From NCBI RefSeq assembly GCF_003614185.1, contig NZ_KZ987724.1, positions 1,356,159-1,420,158 of the forward strand: a stretch of 64,000 nucleotides of DNA, in the 5' to 3' direction. Below, piece after piece: positions 17,694-27,003 of the stretch (within the stretch, counting starts at the first letter, position 1; each line of letters starts with the position of its first letter). The DNA comes from Paenibacillus aceti (lineage in GTDB: Bacteria > Bacillota > Bacilli > Paenibacillales > Paenibacillaceae). The position numbers were made by a program, and so were the translations under genes. The notes under the pieces were generated by a model that was not told the origin of the DNA, did no database searches, and saw nothing but the letters and a program-made list of their open reading frames with translations.

Positions 17694-20141
17694 ATGAGTC
17701 AAAACAAACCATGGAAAATTTATGTTATTCAGCACTCTCATACCGATGTTGGCTACACCGAACGTCAGGAAAAAATCAGACAATATCATGTGAATTATAT
17801 CCGACAGGCTTTGCAGATTGTAAGAGATATCGAGAGCGGCGCAAGACCCGATTGGAAGGGCTATAAATGGGTCTGTGAAACCTATTGGCCTGTTGAATCA
17901 TTCCTATTAAAAGCAACGGAAAAAGAAAAAGAAGAATTTGCTCATGCGGTGAAGAAAGGCTATATCGGCCTCTCTGGTACTTATCTCAATTTTAGTGAGC
18001 AATTAAGTCAAGACATGCTCTCTGTCATGATCAAAAGAATTACCGATTACGGGCTATCCATTGAATTTCCTGTACATTCTGCAATGACAGCAGACATCAC
18101 CGGCTTTGGCTGGGGGTACAGTCAGGTCCTAGCCGATGCCGGCGTCGAGAATCTAATAACTTGTATCCATACGCATCATTCCATGTTCCCATTATGGAAG
18201 AAGCAAGTTCCATTCTGGTGGGAGACACCTAGAGGTGATCGTATTCTCGTTTGGAGCGGCGAGCATTACATGTTCGGTAACGATCTCGGCTTGATCCCTA
18301 GCATTGGAGGATCTTATACGATTCGCGATGATCATGATGTCCGTAATGGCGTATCCTTCGAAGTGGCCGAAGCACGATTTGACCGCTACTTAGAGCAATT
18401 AGTTGCAGATGGCTTCACATTCCCGTTCGTACCTGTGATGGTGTCCGGTCTTCCGACCGACAACGGCTCGCCAAATGCAGCGTTGATGGATTTTATTAAT
18501 CCTTGGAACGAAAAGCATGGTGACCGCATCTTTATTCAACCCGCGACATTGGACGATTTCTTTGCAGATTTGGAAGGCTATGCAGAAGAACATCCTGAAG
18601 AAATCGAGACCTTCCGTGGGGACTGGCCAGATTGGTGGACAGACGGTTCAGCAACAACACCGATGCATGTGCAGATCTTCCGTGAAGCTCAACGTGTGTA
18701 TACGAAGGTGAAGCAATTAGATCCTTCCTGTCAGATTGTCTCCAAAGAACGGCTTGAAGCGATAGAGTATGAGCTAGCCCTTTTCGCTGAGCATACATGG
18801 GGTTATCATTCCTCAGTCACAGAACCATGGAATCCATTCGTTCAAGAGCTGGGTTGTAGAAAAGAAGCGTATGCTGCCAATGCGAGCTCACTCGCTCATA
18901 CAGCACTATATGACATCCTTGAGGCGCGTGGTGATGCGTTACTTCGTCCTAATCGTCCAATGAAATTTGAGTTATATAACCCCAATGACTATGAGCAAAC
19001 CGATTATGCTCACCTCATTATGGAAGGCTGGCATGGGACGGAGTTACAGAATGGCTTCGAGGTTATTGATGAAACAACGGGTACTAAATATGATGCGCAA
19101 ATGGTTACAGGACATCGTGGTGTCGTCATTACTATCCCGGTAAGCCTACAGCCTAAACAACAGGTTCAATTGACGATCAAGGCCCTTGCAGAACGCAAGC
19201 CTGTGACGGCTTATCGGACAGATTTTGTTGGGTCGGATCGCATGATGGATATCATGCCACCTGTTAAACCGCAGCTGCACATTACCCCGAAGTTCATCGA
19301 ATCCCCTTTCGTTCGACTCGAATGGGAAATGGGAGCTGGCATGACGAAGTGGATCGACAAGACCACAAATGAGGATCTGCTTCGAGCAGATCGTAAGCAT
19401 CATGTATTTACTCCCGTCTATAATGTAACACATGCACCTAATGAATTTGGTATGTATGATGTTCGCCGTAAGATGGGACGTAACCGTAGAGGACCTGATG
19501 CGATAACTTCAGTGGGAACATTAATAAATGTTGATATTATTGAAAAAGGAGTCCTTTACGGTAAAGTTCGTTTGACATACAGTGTGGACGGTTGCAGTCA
19601 TTACTCCCTACTCGTCACGGTATACCGTGATCGTGCTCGTGTCGATGTGGCCGTACGGATTCATAAGGAAAGCGTATGGGACCCAGAAAATCTATACATC
19701 TCACTTCCTTTTGGAAGTTCCATTGCATCGGAGCAGCAAGAACTTTGGGTTCAAAAAAAGGGGGCAGCCTTACGCCCGCGAGTCGATCAACTTCCAGGTT
19801 CCCTGGCAGATTTTTACTGTGTTGATGAAGGGGCCGCGTATGTCAATGATGCACGAGGCGTTGCGATTGCCATGCCGGATACGCCGCTCATTCAGATAGG
19901 ATCTCTAGATTATGAGGATCGACTCTTAAGCGGGCATCTTGAGCTAGTTAAAGATCCAGCCCACCTCTACTCATGGCCGATGAACAATTACTGGGAAACG
20001 AACTTTAAGGCAACATTAGGTGGGTTTTATGAATTCCGATACTATGTTGCATGGGGAAAAGAACTTAATACACCAGAAGCCGCTTTGACGGCATGTACGA
20101 GCATGAACACTGGCATACTGGCTTGGAGAACAAGCCAATAA
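17694..20141 (+). CDS. Glycoside hydrolase family 38 N-terminal domain protein
   Basis: This 815-residue protein has the GH38 metal site HSHTDVGYTE (H16, D18), a probable nucleophile aspartate in TADITGFGWGYSQ, and the conserved AEHTWGYH segment; a long beta-rich C-terminal half follows. GH38 enzymes are zinc-dependent retaining alpha-mannosidases. It forms a two-gene operon with DUF5054, with AAAGGAG seven bases before the chosen ATG. No signal peptide is seen. The pair may process mannose-containing oligosaccharides in the cytosol. A 64-base fragment homologous to codons about 32-52 of this gene lies far away at 32127-32190. Confidence 0.85.
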   Translation: MSQNKPWKIYVIQHSHTDVGYTERQEKIRQYHVNYIRQALQIVRDIESGARPDWKGYKWVCETYWPVESFLLKATEKEKEEFAHAVKKGYIGLSGTYLNFSEQLSQDMLSVMIKRITDYGLSIEFPVHSAMTADITGFGWGYSQVLADAGVENLITCIHTHHSMFPLWKKQVPFWWETPRGDRILVWSGEHYMFGNDLGLIPSIGGSYTIRDDHDVRNGVSFEVAEARFDRYLEQLVADGFTFPFVPVMVSGLPTDNGSPNAALMDFINPWNEKHGDRIFIQPATLDDFFADLEGYAEEHPEEIETFRGDWPDWWTDGSATTPMHVQIFREAQRVYTKVKQLDPSCQIVSKERLEAIEYELALFAEHTWGYHSSVTEPWNPFVQELGCRKEAYAANASSLAHTALYDILEARGDALLRPNRPMKFELYNPNDYEQTDYAHLIMEGWHGTELQNGFEVIDETTGTKYDAQMVTGHRGVVITIPVSLQPKQQVQLTIKALAERKPVTAYRTDFVGSDRMMDIMPPVKPQLHITPKFIESPFVRLEWEMGAGMTKWIDKTTNEDLLRADRKHHVFTPVYNVTHAPNEFGMYDVRRKMGRNRRGPDAITSVGTLINVDIIEKGVLYGKVRLTYSVDGCSHYSLLVTVYRDRARVDVAVRIHKESVWDPENLYISLPFGSSIASEQQELWVQKKGAALRPRVDQLPGSLADFYCVDEGAAYVNDARGVAIAMPDTPLIQIGSLDYEDRLLSGHLELVKDPAHLYSWPMNNYWETNFKATLGGFYEFRYYVAWGKELNTPEAALTACTSMNTGILAWRTSQ

Positions 20142-20163
20142 TCCTGTTTAAAACCTCTGCTAC

Positions 20164-20927
20164 AATCATGACCACCCGTCCAACGGGTGGTTTGCACTTG
20201 GGGTATAACCCCCTGTTGCCAAACTGCGCCTAAAGACGCTAGCCTGACCACAAATCTGTTCAGGCTCAGTGTAATTTGTCACTTTCACTAACCAGTTAAA
20301 CTGGTTTATTTCTTTTTGCTCCTGTTACTGCTAAACGGATCTTCGTACTCTTTTACACTCAACTTATCTATTGCTTGGTCATGTGCTTCTTGTTCACGAA
20401 TGTATTTTGCTACGGTTGCTTCATTTAGGCCCACTGTACTTACATAATAGCCTTCTGCCCAAAATTTTCGATTCCCATATTTATACTTTAGTTGCGCGTG
20501 CTTTTCAAAGATCATTAGCGAACTTTTCCCCTTCAGATATCCCATGAATGTGGACACGGCTATCTTTGGGGGGATCGCTACCAGCATGTGTACATGATCT
20601 GGCATCATATGACCTTCCAGGATGTCCACTCCCTTATACTTACATAAACGTTTGAAAATTTCGATTAAGTCTTTCCTCACTTGATTATAGATCTCTTTCC
20701 GTCTATACTTCGGGGTGAACACAATGTGGTATTTGCACATCCACTTCGTGTGAGCTAGACTATAGCTCTTGTTTGCCATCTAAGACCATTCCTTTCAATT
20801 GAGCCTGAACATCTCAATTCTATCGGGATGGTCTTATTGGTCAAACCCTCGATCCCTCCACCCGCATAGCGGGTGGTTTTTTGTTTCGCGCGTTTCACGC
20901 ACTCAACTGGCTAAAGCCATAACAAAA
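20164..20927 (-). mobile_element. IS200/IS605-family insertion sequence, copy 2
   Basis: This repeat of 606-1369 is identical as far as I can compare. The hairpins correspond at 20172-20190 and 20858-20876. Its 5' side ends in AAAA that is itself the first four bases of the perfect terminator stem at 20924-20961. It lies between the GH38 gene and the convergent DUF4832 gene, without disrupting either coding region. Confidence 0.93.
20306..20779 (-). CDS. tnpA: IS200/IS605 transposase TnpA, second copy
   Basis: The protein is identical to the one at 748-1221, with the HUH pair H62/H64 and catalytic Y126 intact. The same leader hairpin (20781-20836) covers its ribosome-binding site. Two identical intact copies in 20 kb indicate that the element is, or very recently was, mobile in this genome. 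Confidence 0.96.
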   Translation of the reverse strand: MANKSYSLAHTKWMCKYHIVFTPKYRRKEIYNQVRKDLIEIFKRLCKYKGVDILEGHMMPDHVHMLVAIPPKIAVSTFMGYLKGKSSLMIFEKHAQLKYKYGNRKFWAEGYYVSTVGLNEATVAKYIREQEAHDQAIDKLSVKEYEDPFSSNRSKKK

Positions 20928-20961
20928 GAAGCCGGGAATAAAGCAAAACCCGGCTTCTTTT
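20924..20961. terminator. Bidirectional terminator hosting IS200 copy 2
   Basis: Perfect 13-bp arms (AAAAGAAGCCGGG/CCCGGCTTCTTTT) surround a 12-base loop. It separates the GH38 operon from the DUF4832 gene and works for both strands. The IS left end adjoins the outer A-run. Confidence 0.88.
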
Positions 20962-20986
20962 GTATAACATTATTTTCTCCCACGAT

Positions 20987-22372
20987 CTATTCGATTACAT
21001 CTGGTGATTCAAGTTCAAGCTGCACTTCTACGTTGCCAAGGGCATACCAACCGTCCGATTGTCGTCCAGTATTGGCTAGTTGTATAGCAGGCTGATGGGT
21101 ATGCCCATGCAATATGGCCATCTCAAGCTCGTAATTCCCCAATGGCATATCTGCCGGAATCCATACGGCGCTATCGAAAAGGCTGTCTCCAGGGAGCCAC
21201 TCGCGTATATTGGCGTCCGTGATGAAGACTTGGGTTGATCGATCATTTTTAAGTCTCAGTGCCAAAGGAAATTTCTTGTAGCATGGAGCGACACCAAGAT
21301 TCTCCCACCAAGAAGTAAACGCAAGCTTACCACCCGGTTTTACCTTCTCAGGGAACGAAAATTTGCGTAATGCCAGGCGATAACCCATCTTTTTAAGCCA
21401 ACGGTTCACATTGGGCTCCCATTCCTTGGGGATCGGTGAAGATTTTGCGTTAAAGGATGAAATATGCCATTTCAGCGATTGATCGATAATGTAATCAATA
21501 TCCCACCCCATATCCTTCCAATGCTGAACCACCCAGCATACCTCTAGTGAAACGGGCGCCTTCTTCCACGCCTCTTGCATGCCAGATCGTATCAGTTGCT
21601 GTGGATAGTAATCGTTCATATGCGACCAGTCATCAGAGAACTCCCACGCTTTACCACATACATCTCCTAGGCAATCCACACGCCAGCCCACGTGGGCTTT
21701 GGACATGCCATAACTATTCGTCTTCTGATCGGTCAGCAGCATCACTAGCGGAGTTTCTTTGAAAGAATCCGTATACGCATCCACCAGCGCCTCTCTAGTT
21801 GTACGGGTTAATAGATTAGAACCGATCCCTTCCCCCCAGGAGCCTACAATGGACAGATCGATACTTTCCATATCCGGGTGGCCGTCGTATCTTCTTCCCA
21901 AGGCGCGGATAAAACCTCCGAAATATTCGGCATAAGTCGGGTCTTCCGGATCGACCATCCAACCGGGTCCATCAAACTTTTCGGGCGGTTTCCCTAGTAA
22001 TTCTCGGTACCAGGCGGGAACGTCTTCTGCTTCATTTGCACCATAAGGGGCTATTCGAAGCATCAGCGTCTGTTTGCGTTCACGAGCCGTCGCCAGCGCC
22101 TTGTCAATGAGCTCCCAATTGTAGCTGCCTTTTTCCCCCTCTATGTATCTCCAGTAGATTCTGAAATAAGCGATTGAAGTCATTGGATGATTTTCATTCT
22201 CCAGGTTCCCATCGAAGTCTTGATATACAATAGGTAGTCCCTCTGTCCAACGTTTCCCTTCGTTCAATTTGTCTCCATTGAAGCGTTGAAAAGTCGTAAA
22301 TCCGATTCCGGGGTTAATCAGAACATCATCGATTAATTTCGGTCTTGTGACAATGACTCTGCAAGTACTCAT
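20987..22372 (-). CDS. DUF4832/DUF4874-type glycosidase-like protein
   Basis: This 461-residue protein starts with an NPGIGFTTF segment and has a TIM-barrel-like N-terminal two-thirds (IDLSIVGSWGEG, with a possible catalytic glutamate) and a C-terminal beta domain (LAFTSWWENLGVAP, PLGNYELEMAIL). This matches DUF4832 proteins, which resemble GH42-like beta-galactosidases. No signal peptide is seen. AAGGAG lies eight bases before the ATG at 22372, so the upstream in-frame ATG is discarded. It faces the DUF5054/GH38 operon across a shared terminator and may belong to the same glycan pathway. Confidence 0.75.
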   Translation of the reverse strand: MSTCRVIVTRPKLIDDVLINPGIGFTTFQRFNGDKLNEGKRWTEGLPIVYQDFDGNLENENHPMTSIAYFRIYWRYIEGEKGSYNWELIDKALATARERKQTLMLRIAPYGANEAEDVPAWYRELLGKPPEKFDGPGWMVDPEDPTYAEYFGGFIRALGRRYDGHPDMESIDLSIVGSWGEGIGSNLLTRTTREALVDAYTDSFKETPLVMLLTDQKTNSYGMSKAHVGWRVDCLGDVCGKAWEFSDDWSHMNDYYPQQLIRSGMQEAWKKAPVSLEVCWVVQHWKDMGWDIDYIIDQSLKWHISSFNAKSSPIPKEWEPNVNRWLKKMGYRLALRKFSFPEKVKPGGKLAFTSWWENLGVAPCYKKFPLALRLKNDRSTQVFITDANIREWLPGDSLFDSAVWIPADMPLGNYELEMAILHGHTHQPAIQLANTGRQSDGWYALGNVEVQLELESPDVIE

Positions 22373-22562
22373 TCTATCTACTCCTTCCGGGGATGTTACT
22401 TTAATCATAAATCAGCTCAACTGTAGCTCAATATCAATTTATTGATTTTACTTTAGTTTTGTTTACTGTTTTCAGTTTAAGCTTACAATCTATATTGCCT
22501 CGTTTATCCAAAAAGGTTCGATCGAAACCCCAAGAAATTATCATTATAGATTTCATAATACA

Positions 22563-22602
22563 AATAAGGGAGCACAACATAATATTGTGCCCCCCTCTTA
22601 TT
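22563..22602. terminator. Terminator of the ars operon
   Basis: A long AT-flanked stem (AATAAG, AGCACAA/TTGTGCT) has a T-rich tail on the minus strand, 31 bases after the arsC stop codon. Confidence 0.8.
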
Positions 22603-22632
22603 TTAAAAGAAAGTTTGCTTTGTTGGTATTAT

Positions 22633-23067
22633 TCATTTTTGAGGCAATTCAGTTAAGAATTGCTCGATTCTTGCTTTAATAGCGTCCCGAACAGAACGGA
22701 ATTGATTCATAATTTCTTCTTCGGTCCCTGTTGCCTGAGCGGGATCATTAAATCCCCAATGCCACTTGATCACATTTTTATTGGAAATGACCGGGCAATG
22801 CTCATCGGCATGGCCACAAAGTGTAATCACATAAGTTGCCCGGTTCAGAATATCCGGATGAATGACATCCGATGTATGGCCGGTTATATCAATCCCGGCT
22901 TCTTTCATCACTTGAATTGCGCGAGGGTTTAAACCGTGTGCTTCAAGACCAGCACTGAGCACCTCATAATGCTCTCCACCAAGATGCTTCAACCAAGCTT
23001 CTGCCATCTGACTACGACAAGAATTTCCCGTACATAAGAAATAGACAACTGGTTTACCCATAAACAT
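22633..23067 (-). CDS. arsC: Arsenate reductase, thioredoxin-coupled LMW-PTP type
   Basis: This 144-residue enzyme reduces arsenate to arsenite for export by Acr3. The phosphatase-like active loop CTGNSCRSQ lies near the N-terminus, and the two downstream redox cysteines are present in [13 protein letters not shown]. Electrons come from thioredoxin. AAGGAG lies five bases before the ATG at 23067. It overlaps the acr3 stop codon, so translation is coupled. Confidence 0.95.
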   Translation of the reverse strand: MFMGKPVVYFLCTGNSCRSQMAEAWLKHLGGEHYEVLSAGLEAHGLNPRAIQVMKEAGIDITGHTSDVIHPDILNRATYVITLCGHADEHCPVISNKNVIKWHWGFNDPAQATGTEEEIMNQFRSVRDAIKARIEQFLTELPQK

Positions 23068-24119
23068 CACGACTCCTTCGGTTTGAAATATTTTCTTTCA
23101 AATCTACGTGCTACATTCACAAGTGCAATCAAAACAGGTACCTCAACCAAAGGGCCTATCACTGCGGCAAATGCTTGCCCAGAATTAATTCCAAATACAC
23201 TAATTGCAACCGCGATCGCTAATTCAAAATTATTACTTGCCGCCGTAAAGGATAGCGAGGTGCACACTTGATAACTTGCTTTGGTTTTATGAGATAAGTA
23301 AAAAGAAACAAGAAACATGATAACAAAGTAAATGACTAATGGTATGGCTATACGAACTACGTCTAACGGCAAACTAACAATCATGTCTGCTTTTAAAGAA
23401 AACATCATAACGATCGTAAAGAGCAAGGCTATTAGGGTTAGTGGGCTAATCTTGGGAATAAACTTCTGAATATACCACCCTTCTCCCTTTAACCGAATAA
23501 GAATAAACCGCGTCAAAAAACCGGCGACAAACGGGAGCCCCAAATAAATAAGAACACTCTCCGCGATTTGCCACATAGTAATGTTGACTTCCACCCCTGT
23601 GATGCCGAACCATTCTGGCAATACCGTGATGAAAATGTAAGCAAATACGGAATAAAAAAATATCTGAAATATAGAGTTGAAAGCAACAAGCCCCGCTGTA
23701 TAGTCAGGATCACCTTTCGCTAAATCACTCCACACCAGTACCATAGCAATACAACGAGCAAGGCCAATCATAATAAGACCAATCATGTATTCAGGCATAT
23801 CGCTCAAAAACAGAATGGCTAGGACGAACATGAGGATTGGACCCAGTACCCAGTTCTGAACCAATGAGAGAAAAAGTACCTTCCAATCTTTAAATACCCG
23901 TCCCAATTTCTCATAGCGAACCTTCGCAAGGGGTGGGTACATCATCAAGATAAGACCGATAGCAATCGGTATAGAGGTAGTGCCTATTTGCATCTCAGTC
24001 AATGCATTAGATACTCCTGGTACTAAATTTCCGAGTAAAATACCGATGGCCATCGCAGAGAAGATCCAAAGCGTTAAGAATCGATCCAGGAAGGATAAGT
24101 GATGAGTAGTCTGCCTCAT
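23067..24119 (-). CDS. acr3: Arsenite efflux transporter, ACR3 family
   Basis: This 350-residue carrier has about ten membrane spans and exports arsenite using the proton gradient. The family-defining cysteine lies in the [11 protein letters not shown] helix. The ATG at 24119 overlaps the arsR stop (ATGA) and has GGAGGA six bases upstream; a TTG further up is in frame but inside arsR. It is often named arsB in Bacillus, though the fold is ACR3/BASS rather than true ArsB. Confidence 0.94.
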   Translation of the reverse strand: MRQTTHHLSFLDRFLTLWIFSAMAIGILLGNLVPGVSNALTEMQIGTTSIPIAIGLILMMYPPLAKVRYEKLGRVFKDWKVLFLSLVQNWVLGPILMFVLAILFLSDMPEYMIGLIMIGLARCIAMVLVWSDLAKGDPDYTAGLVAFNSIFQIFFYSVFAYIFITVLPEWFGITGVEVNITMWQIAESVLIYLGLPFVAGFLTRFILIRLKGEGWYIQKFIPKISPLTLIALLFTIVMMFSLKADMIVSLPLDVVRIAIPLVIYFVIMFLVSFYLSHKTKASYQVCTSLSFTAASNNFELAIAVAISVFGINSGQAFAAVIGPLVEVPVLIALVNVARRFERKYFKPKES

Positions 24120-24451
24120 TCGTATTCCTCCTTTGACTTGCAAGGAGTTCCTTTTAGAACTGATTTGGATTCTTCGCTTAATTCAGGTAATCGAGTTAGT
24201 ATTTCGCGAATATATGGTTTATCGTCAATATCTACCGAATAAAAAATCCATTGACCCCTACGCTCTTCTCTAACGAGGCCCCCATCCTTTAGTTTTCGCA
24301 TGTGTTGACTGATATTCGGTTGGGTCATTTCTAATATTTCAACCAAATGACATACGCAAGCTTCTTGGTGAAATAAGATATTGATGATGCTTAAACGTGT
24401 TTTATCCCCTAATAACTTGAGTTGCTCTGCCATGATATCTATAGGAACCAC
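24116..24451 (-). CDS. arsR: Arsenite-responsive repressor ArsR
   Basis: This SmtB/ArsR-family winged-helix repressor of about 110 residues has the arsenite-binding [10 protein letters not shown] motif in the recognition-helix region and a beta-wing ending [10 protein letters not shown]. It is released from DNA on binding As(III). The start is unclear: AAGGAG precedes both a GTG at 24460 (too close) and a GTG at 24451 (six bases). An ATG at 24433 is also possible. A second cysteine lies near the tail (GTPCKSK). Confidence 0.93.
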   Translation of the reverse strand: MVPIDIMAEQLKLLGDKTRLSIINILFHQEACVCHLVEILEMTQPNISQHMRKLKDGGLVREERRGQWIFYSVDIDDKPYIREILTRLPELSEESKSVLKGTPCKSKEEYE

Positions 24452-24520
24452 ACCATTCACTCCTTTCCATATTGGTTTCGGTCAATTGTTTCTGAAATCA
24501 TTATATAATCATGCGCTTAT

Positions 24521-24536
24521 ATAATCAAGTGATTAT
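24521..24536 (-). promoter_or_regulatory. Probable ArsR operator
   Basis: A palindrome ATAATCA-AG-TGATTAT lies about 70-85 bases upstream of arsR, preceded by a related TATATAATCA half-site near 24503. ArsR operators are AT-rich imperfect inverted repeats containing ATCA/TGAT halves, which fits. The position suggests it overlaps the ars promoter. Confidence 0.6.
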
Positions 24537-24743
24537 TTGGTATTAGAAGATGATCTTATCCGCAAGAATATCTTATCTTCATCAACATATGAAATTAATG
24601 ATATAATAAAATATATGGTATATTTGGTAGAAATCCACTCACAAAGGCGAAAGCTTACTTTCTTAGAATCACTTCACCTACCTATCCCTGCTCTCTTCTT
24701 TGATTCAATTTATGTACGCTATAGTTTTATAAAAAAAGGGGGG

Positions 24744-24857
24744 ATGATCATAATCGAAATCTTTTATTCTAATTTACTTCTTTTGCTGATCCCTTGTATC
24801 ATCGTGGTTATTTTAGTAACTATCATTGTCACAGTGCTTGTTTTGAAAAAGAAATAA
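24744..24857 (+). CDS. Small hydrophobic peptide, type I toxin-like
   Basis: This 37-residue peptide has a short amphipathic start (MIIIEIFYSN), one long hydrophobic span (about residues 11-33) and a KKK tail. The layout resembles Bacillus type I toxins such as BsrG and holin-like peptides, but no antitoxin RNA is proven. A G-rich run lies immediately before the ATG. The frame is open upstream to 24537 but that extension looks non-coding. It is divergent from the ars operon. Confidence 0.45.
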   Translation: MIIIEIFYSNLLLLLIPCIIVVILVTIIVTVLVLKKK

Positions 24858-25039
24858 TATTGGTTTACCAGAACCATTCGATAAATGAGATTTGAGATCA
24901 CATCAACGTTATATGGAACATTTTAGCTGGAATTATTCATGCGAAGCTGGTAAATTGGGAATTAACAGAGCAAATGTTCGCATTTGACAGGTTATCTGTT
25001 TAGGTTCCTATTATTTATTTATATTTGGAGGGCATCGAC

Positions 25040-25852
25040 ATGGACAAGGATTCTGCTGCTAGAACTAACATTATAGGCGCTGGAGAAGTTGGTAGCGCTA
25101 TCACGGTCGACTTGGATAAGAATTCTATTCATCAAACAAACAGCATATTTTGGGACACCAAAGGAAATGACATTTTAGGAGCGACCGCACTTCCTCTCTA
25201 TGGAGCATTTGTCTCAGAGGAAAATTGCCAGCTTTTTGGCGATGTCTCAGGGAAAAAGATGCTGGAGATCGGGTGTGGGACGGGTCACTCCTTGCAATAT
25301 CAGGGTGAACGTAAGGCATCTGAATTATGGGCCTTGGACATGTCAGAACAACAAATCGCAAAGGCAAAGCAGCATTTGACCGCATGCGGTCTTTCAGCAA
25401 AATTTATCTGCTCTCCCATGGAAGAAGAATGCGGCATACCAAAGGATTATTTTGACTTTGTTTATTCGGTTTATGCCATAGGCTGGACCACTGACCTTGA
25501 GGGTACTTTTAGTCGAATCGCTTCTTACCTTAAAAAAGACGGTGTATTTATTTTCAGTTGGTCTCACCCTATACACAAATGTGTAGTTGCAGAAAATGAT
25601 ATGCTTGTTTTTAAAAAATGCTATTTCGATGAATCTTGGTATTCCGTATCTCTTGGTGAAAGTACACTAGCATTGTCGGACCGTAAACTATCAACCTATG
25701 TGAATGCACTCTCCAAAGCAGGATTTGTCATTGAGCAAATGGTTGAACAATCTGATGATGAAATTATGCAATCGCAAGACGATAACAACGAATTTGCCAA
25801 AAAAGCAAAGATGCTTCCTGTGACTTTCGTTATCAAAGCAAGGAAACTATAG
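25040..25852 (+). CDS. Class I SAM-dependent methyltransferase
   Basis: This 270-residue enzyme has the SAM-binding motif I MLEIGCGTG, an acidic end of strand 2 (LWALDMSEQQI), the CSPMEEE region, and a post-motif DFVYSVYAIGW typical of the Methyltransf_11 group. GGAGG lies eight bases before the ATG at 25040. The first about 40 residues are not part of the core fold. The substrate is unknown; neighbours give no clear pathway. A terminator follows. Confidence 0.85.
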   Translation: MDKDSAARTNIIGAGEVGSAITVDLDKNSIHQTNSIFWDTKGNDILGATALPLYGAFVSEENCQLFGDVSGKKMLEIGCGTGHSLQYQGERKASELWALDMSEQQIAKAKQHLTACGLSAKFICSPMEEECGIPKDYFDFVYSVYAIGWTTDLEGTFSRIASYLKKDGVFIFSWSHPIHKCVVAENDMLVFKKCYFDESWYSVSLGESTLALSDRKLSTYVNALSKAGFVIEQMVEQSDDEIMQSQDDNNEFAKKAKMLPVTFVIKARKL

Positions 25853-25924
25853 TAATCGATAGCTGGTCGGAAAACCGTTATATTTTCCGTCTATTGTTCT
25901 GCCGCTTTTTAGCATTCAACAAAA

Positions 25925-25972
25925 AAGGGGCGTCCAGCGGTCAGCTTTCACTGACTTTCTGGACTGCCCCTT
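25925..25972. terminator. Bidirectional terminator
   Basis: A long stepped hairpin (AAGGGGC, TCCAG, TCAG and their complements) lies between the convergent methyltransferase and AstE-like genes. It resembles in layout those at 26957-27003 and 49793-49846. Confidence 0.8.
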
Positions 25973-25986
25973 CGTATTATTCATGA

Positions 25987-26670
25987 TCAAAATTTGATCA
26001 GACCAGCCTCCTGCATAAAGCGCTGAACCACTTGTGTGTGATATTTAATCCGTGTTTTCTTCTTTAGGCTCCAGCACGTTTCAACGGTTACCGCTTTAGC
26101 ATGAATACGATCGGCCGCAGCGGTGCGGGAAGAGCCTTTAAGTTTATGCAGACGTATGTGAAACTTGTGGGAAGGGTGGTTCACACGCTTATTCATTTGT
26201 TTGATAATCTTCCGGACAACAGGGACTGCAGCATTGCCTGGATTCGTAATCAGCGTTTGGCCGAGTACATGTTTGCTTTTCGAGGATAAGCCATTGGCTT
26301 CATGGAGATCGAGATACCAGACTGGTTTATACTTTTTCATGACACTGAACAGAGCACGAGCCATCTCATGAGTTGCCTTTCCTCCTCGGCTACGTGGAAA
26401 TGTACGGTTTAGATCCGGCTTGCCCCGTACTCTTTTTTTGAAGGCTGGTTGGTTTGCAATGGGGACGACAATCAGTGTCCCACGCTGGATGGTCAACCTA
26501 TGGTTCCTCAACTGCTTGACCAGTTGCTGAGCAGCATAAATACTGCCAACTTCCTTTCCATGGATACCGGCCACAATCATTACTACTGGACCAGACATTT
26601 CGCCATGAAACAGGTGTAGTGATGTTTCAAAGGGTGTGTTTTGGGCTAGTTTCTGACTTTCTGTCCGCAT
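25987..26670 (-). CDS. AstE/AspA-type zinc deacylase (M14-like)
   Basis: This 227-residue zinc hydrolase of the succinylglutamate desuccinylase/aspartoacylase fold has the zinc ligands in GIHGKE and the later DLHEA histidine, substrate contacts in DLNRTFPR, and a catalytic glutamate in VTVETC. Family members hydrolyse N-acyl amino acids or peptide-like bonds. The substrate here is unknown. GGAGGTGGTGAGG precedes the ATG. A gutted second copy lies 1.5 kb away at 28176-28343. Confidence 0.82.
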   Translation of the reverse strand: MRTESQKLAQNTPFETSLHLFHGEMSGPVVMIVAGIHGKEVGSIYAAQQLVKQLRNHRLTIQRGTLIVVPIANQPAFKKRVRGKPDLNRTFPRSRGGKATHEMARALFSVMKKYKPVWYLDLHEANGLSSKSKHVLGQTLITNPGNAAVPVVRKIIKQMNKRVNHPSHKFHIRLHKLKGSSRTAAADRIHAKAVTVETCWSLKKKTRIKYHTQVVQRFMQEAGLIKF

Positions 26671-26729
26671 AACCTCACCACCTCCGTTGAAACATTCTAT
26701 GCTAGGTTAATTGTAGGAGTATAGGCAAG

Positions 26730-26905
26730 CGGACAATAATGACCGTTAGGGCGTGAAAACAACATCTACGCTTCTCTAACGGACACTTTTGACCATTAGA
26801 AGCATAAAATGTAGTTTTCCGCGACATTTTCCTTTGTAATGGACATAATTGTCCGTTACAAAGGCAGAACACCACAGAATCAACGCTAACGGACAATAAT
26901 GTCCG
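26730..26905. repeat. Array of four palindromic CGGACA...TGTCCG repeats
   Basis: Four units of about 20-24 bases follow CTAACGGACA-n4-TGTCCGTTAG: 26730-26749, 26776-26799, 26836-26859 and 26886-26905. They are spaced about 50-60 bases. The spacer between units 1 and 2 resembles the reverse complement of the spacer between 2 and 3, so the array has a higher-order inverted symmetry. A chance 79-codon frame covers it and is not believed to be coding. Confidence 0.75.
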
Positions 26906-26956
26906 AGTGATCCAGACCGACCAGGACATGGGGATGTTCACATTTTTGGGTACGCA

Positions 26957-27003
26957 AAAGGGGCGTCTTCAAGTCGGAAGATCGACTTTTGTGACAGCCC
27001 CTT
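26957..27003. terminator. Terminator-like hairpin
   Basis: A stepped stem (AAGGGGC...AAGTCG...CGACTT...GCCCCTT) has an A-rich left flank. It has no intact gene directly upstream on either strand, which fits the decayed hydrolase remnant to its right. Confidence 0.6.

Noticed and set aside
24537-24743. N-terminal extension of the small hydrophobic peptide
   Set aside because: The upstream part starts inside the ArsR operator region, has no ribosome-binding site and looks unlike the peptide family.
26730-26905. Possible CRISPR array
   Set aside because: Units are palindromic and variable, spacers are related to each other, and there are no cas genes in the window.
26702-26941. 79-codon minus-strand frame over the palindrome array
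   Set aside because: Cys-rich product arises from repeat units; no ribosome-binding site and no homologue pattern. Treated as repeat DNA.
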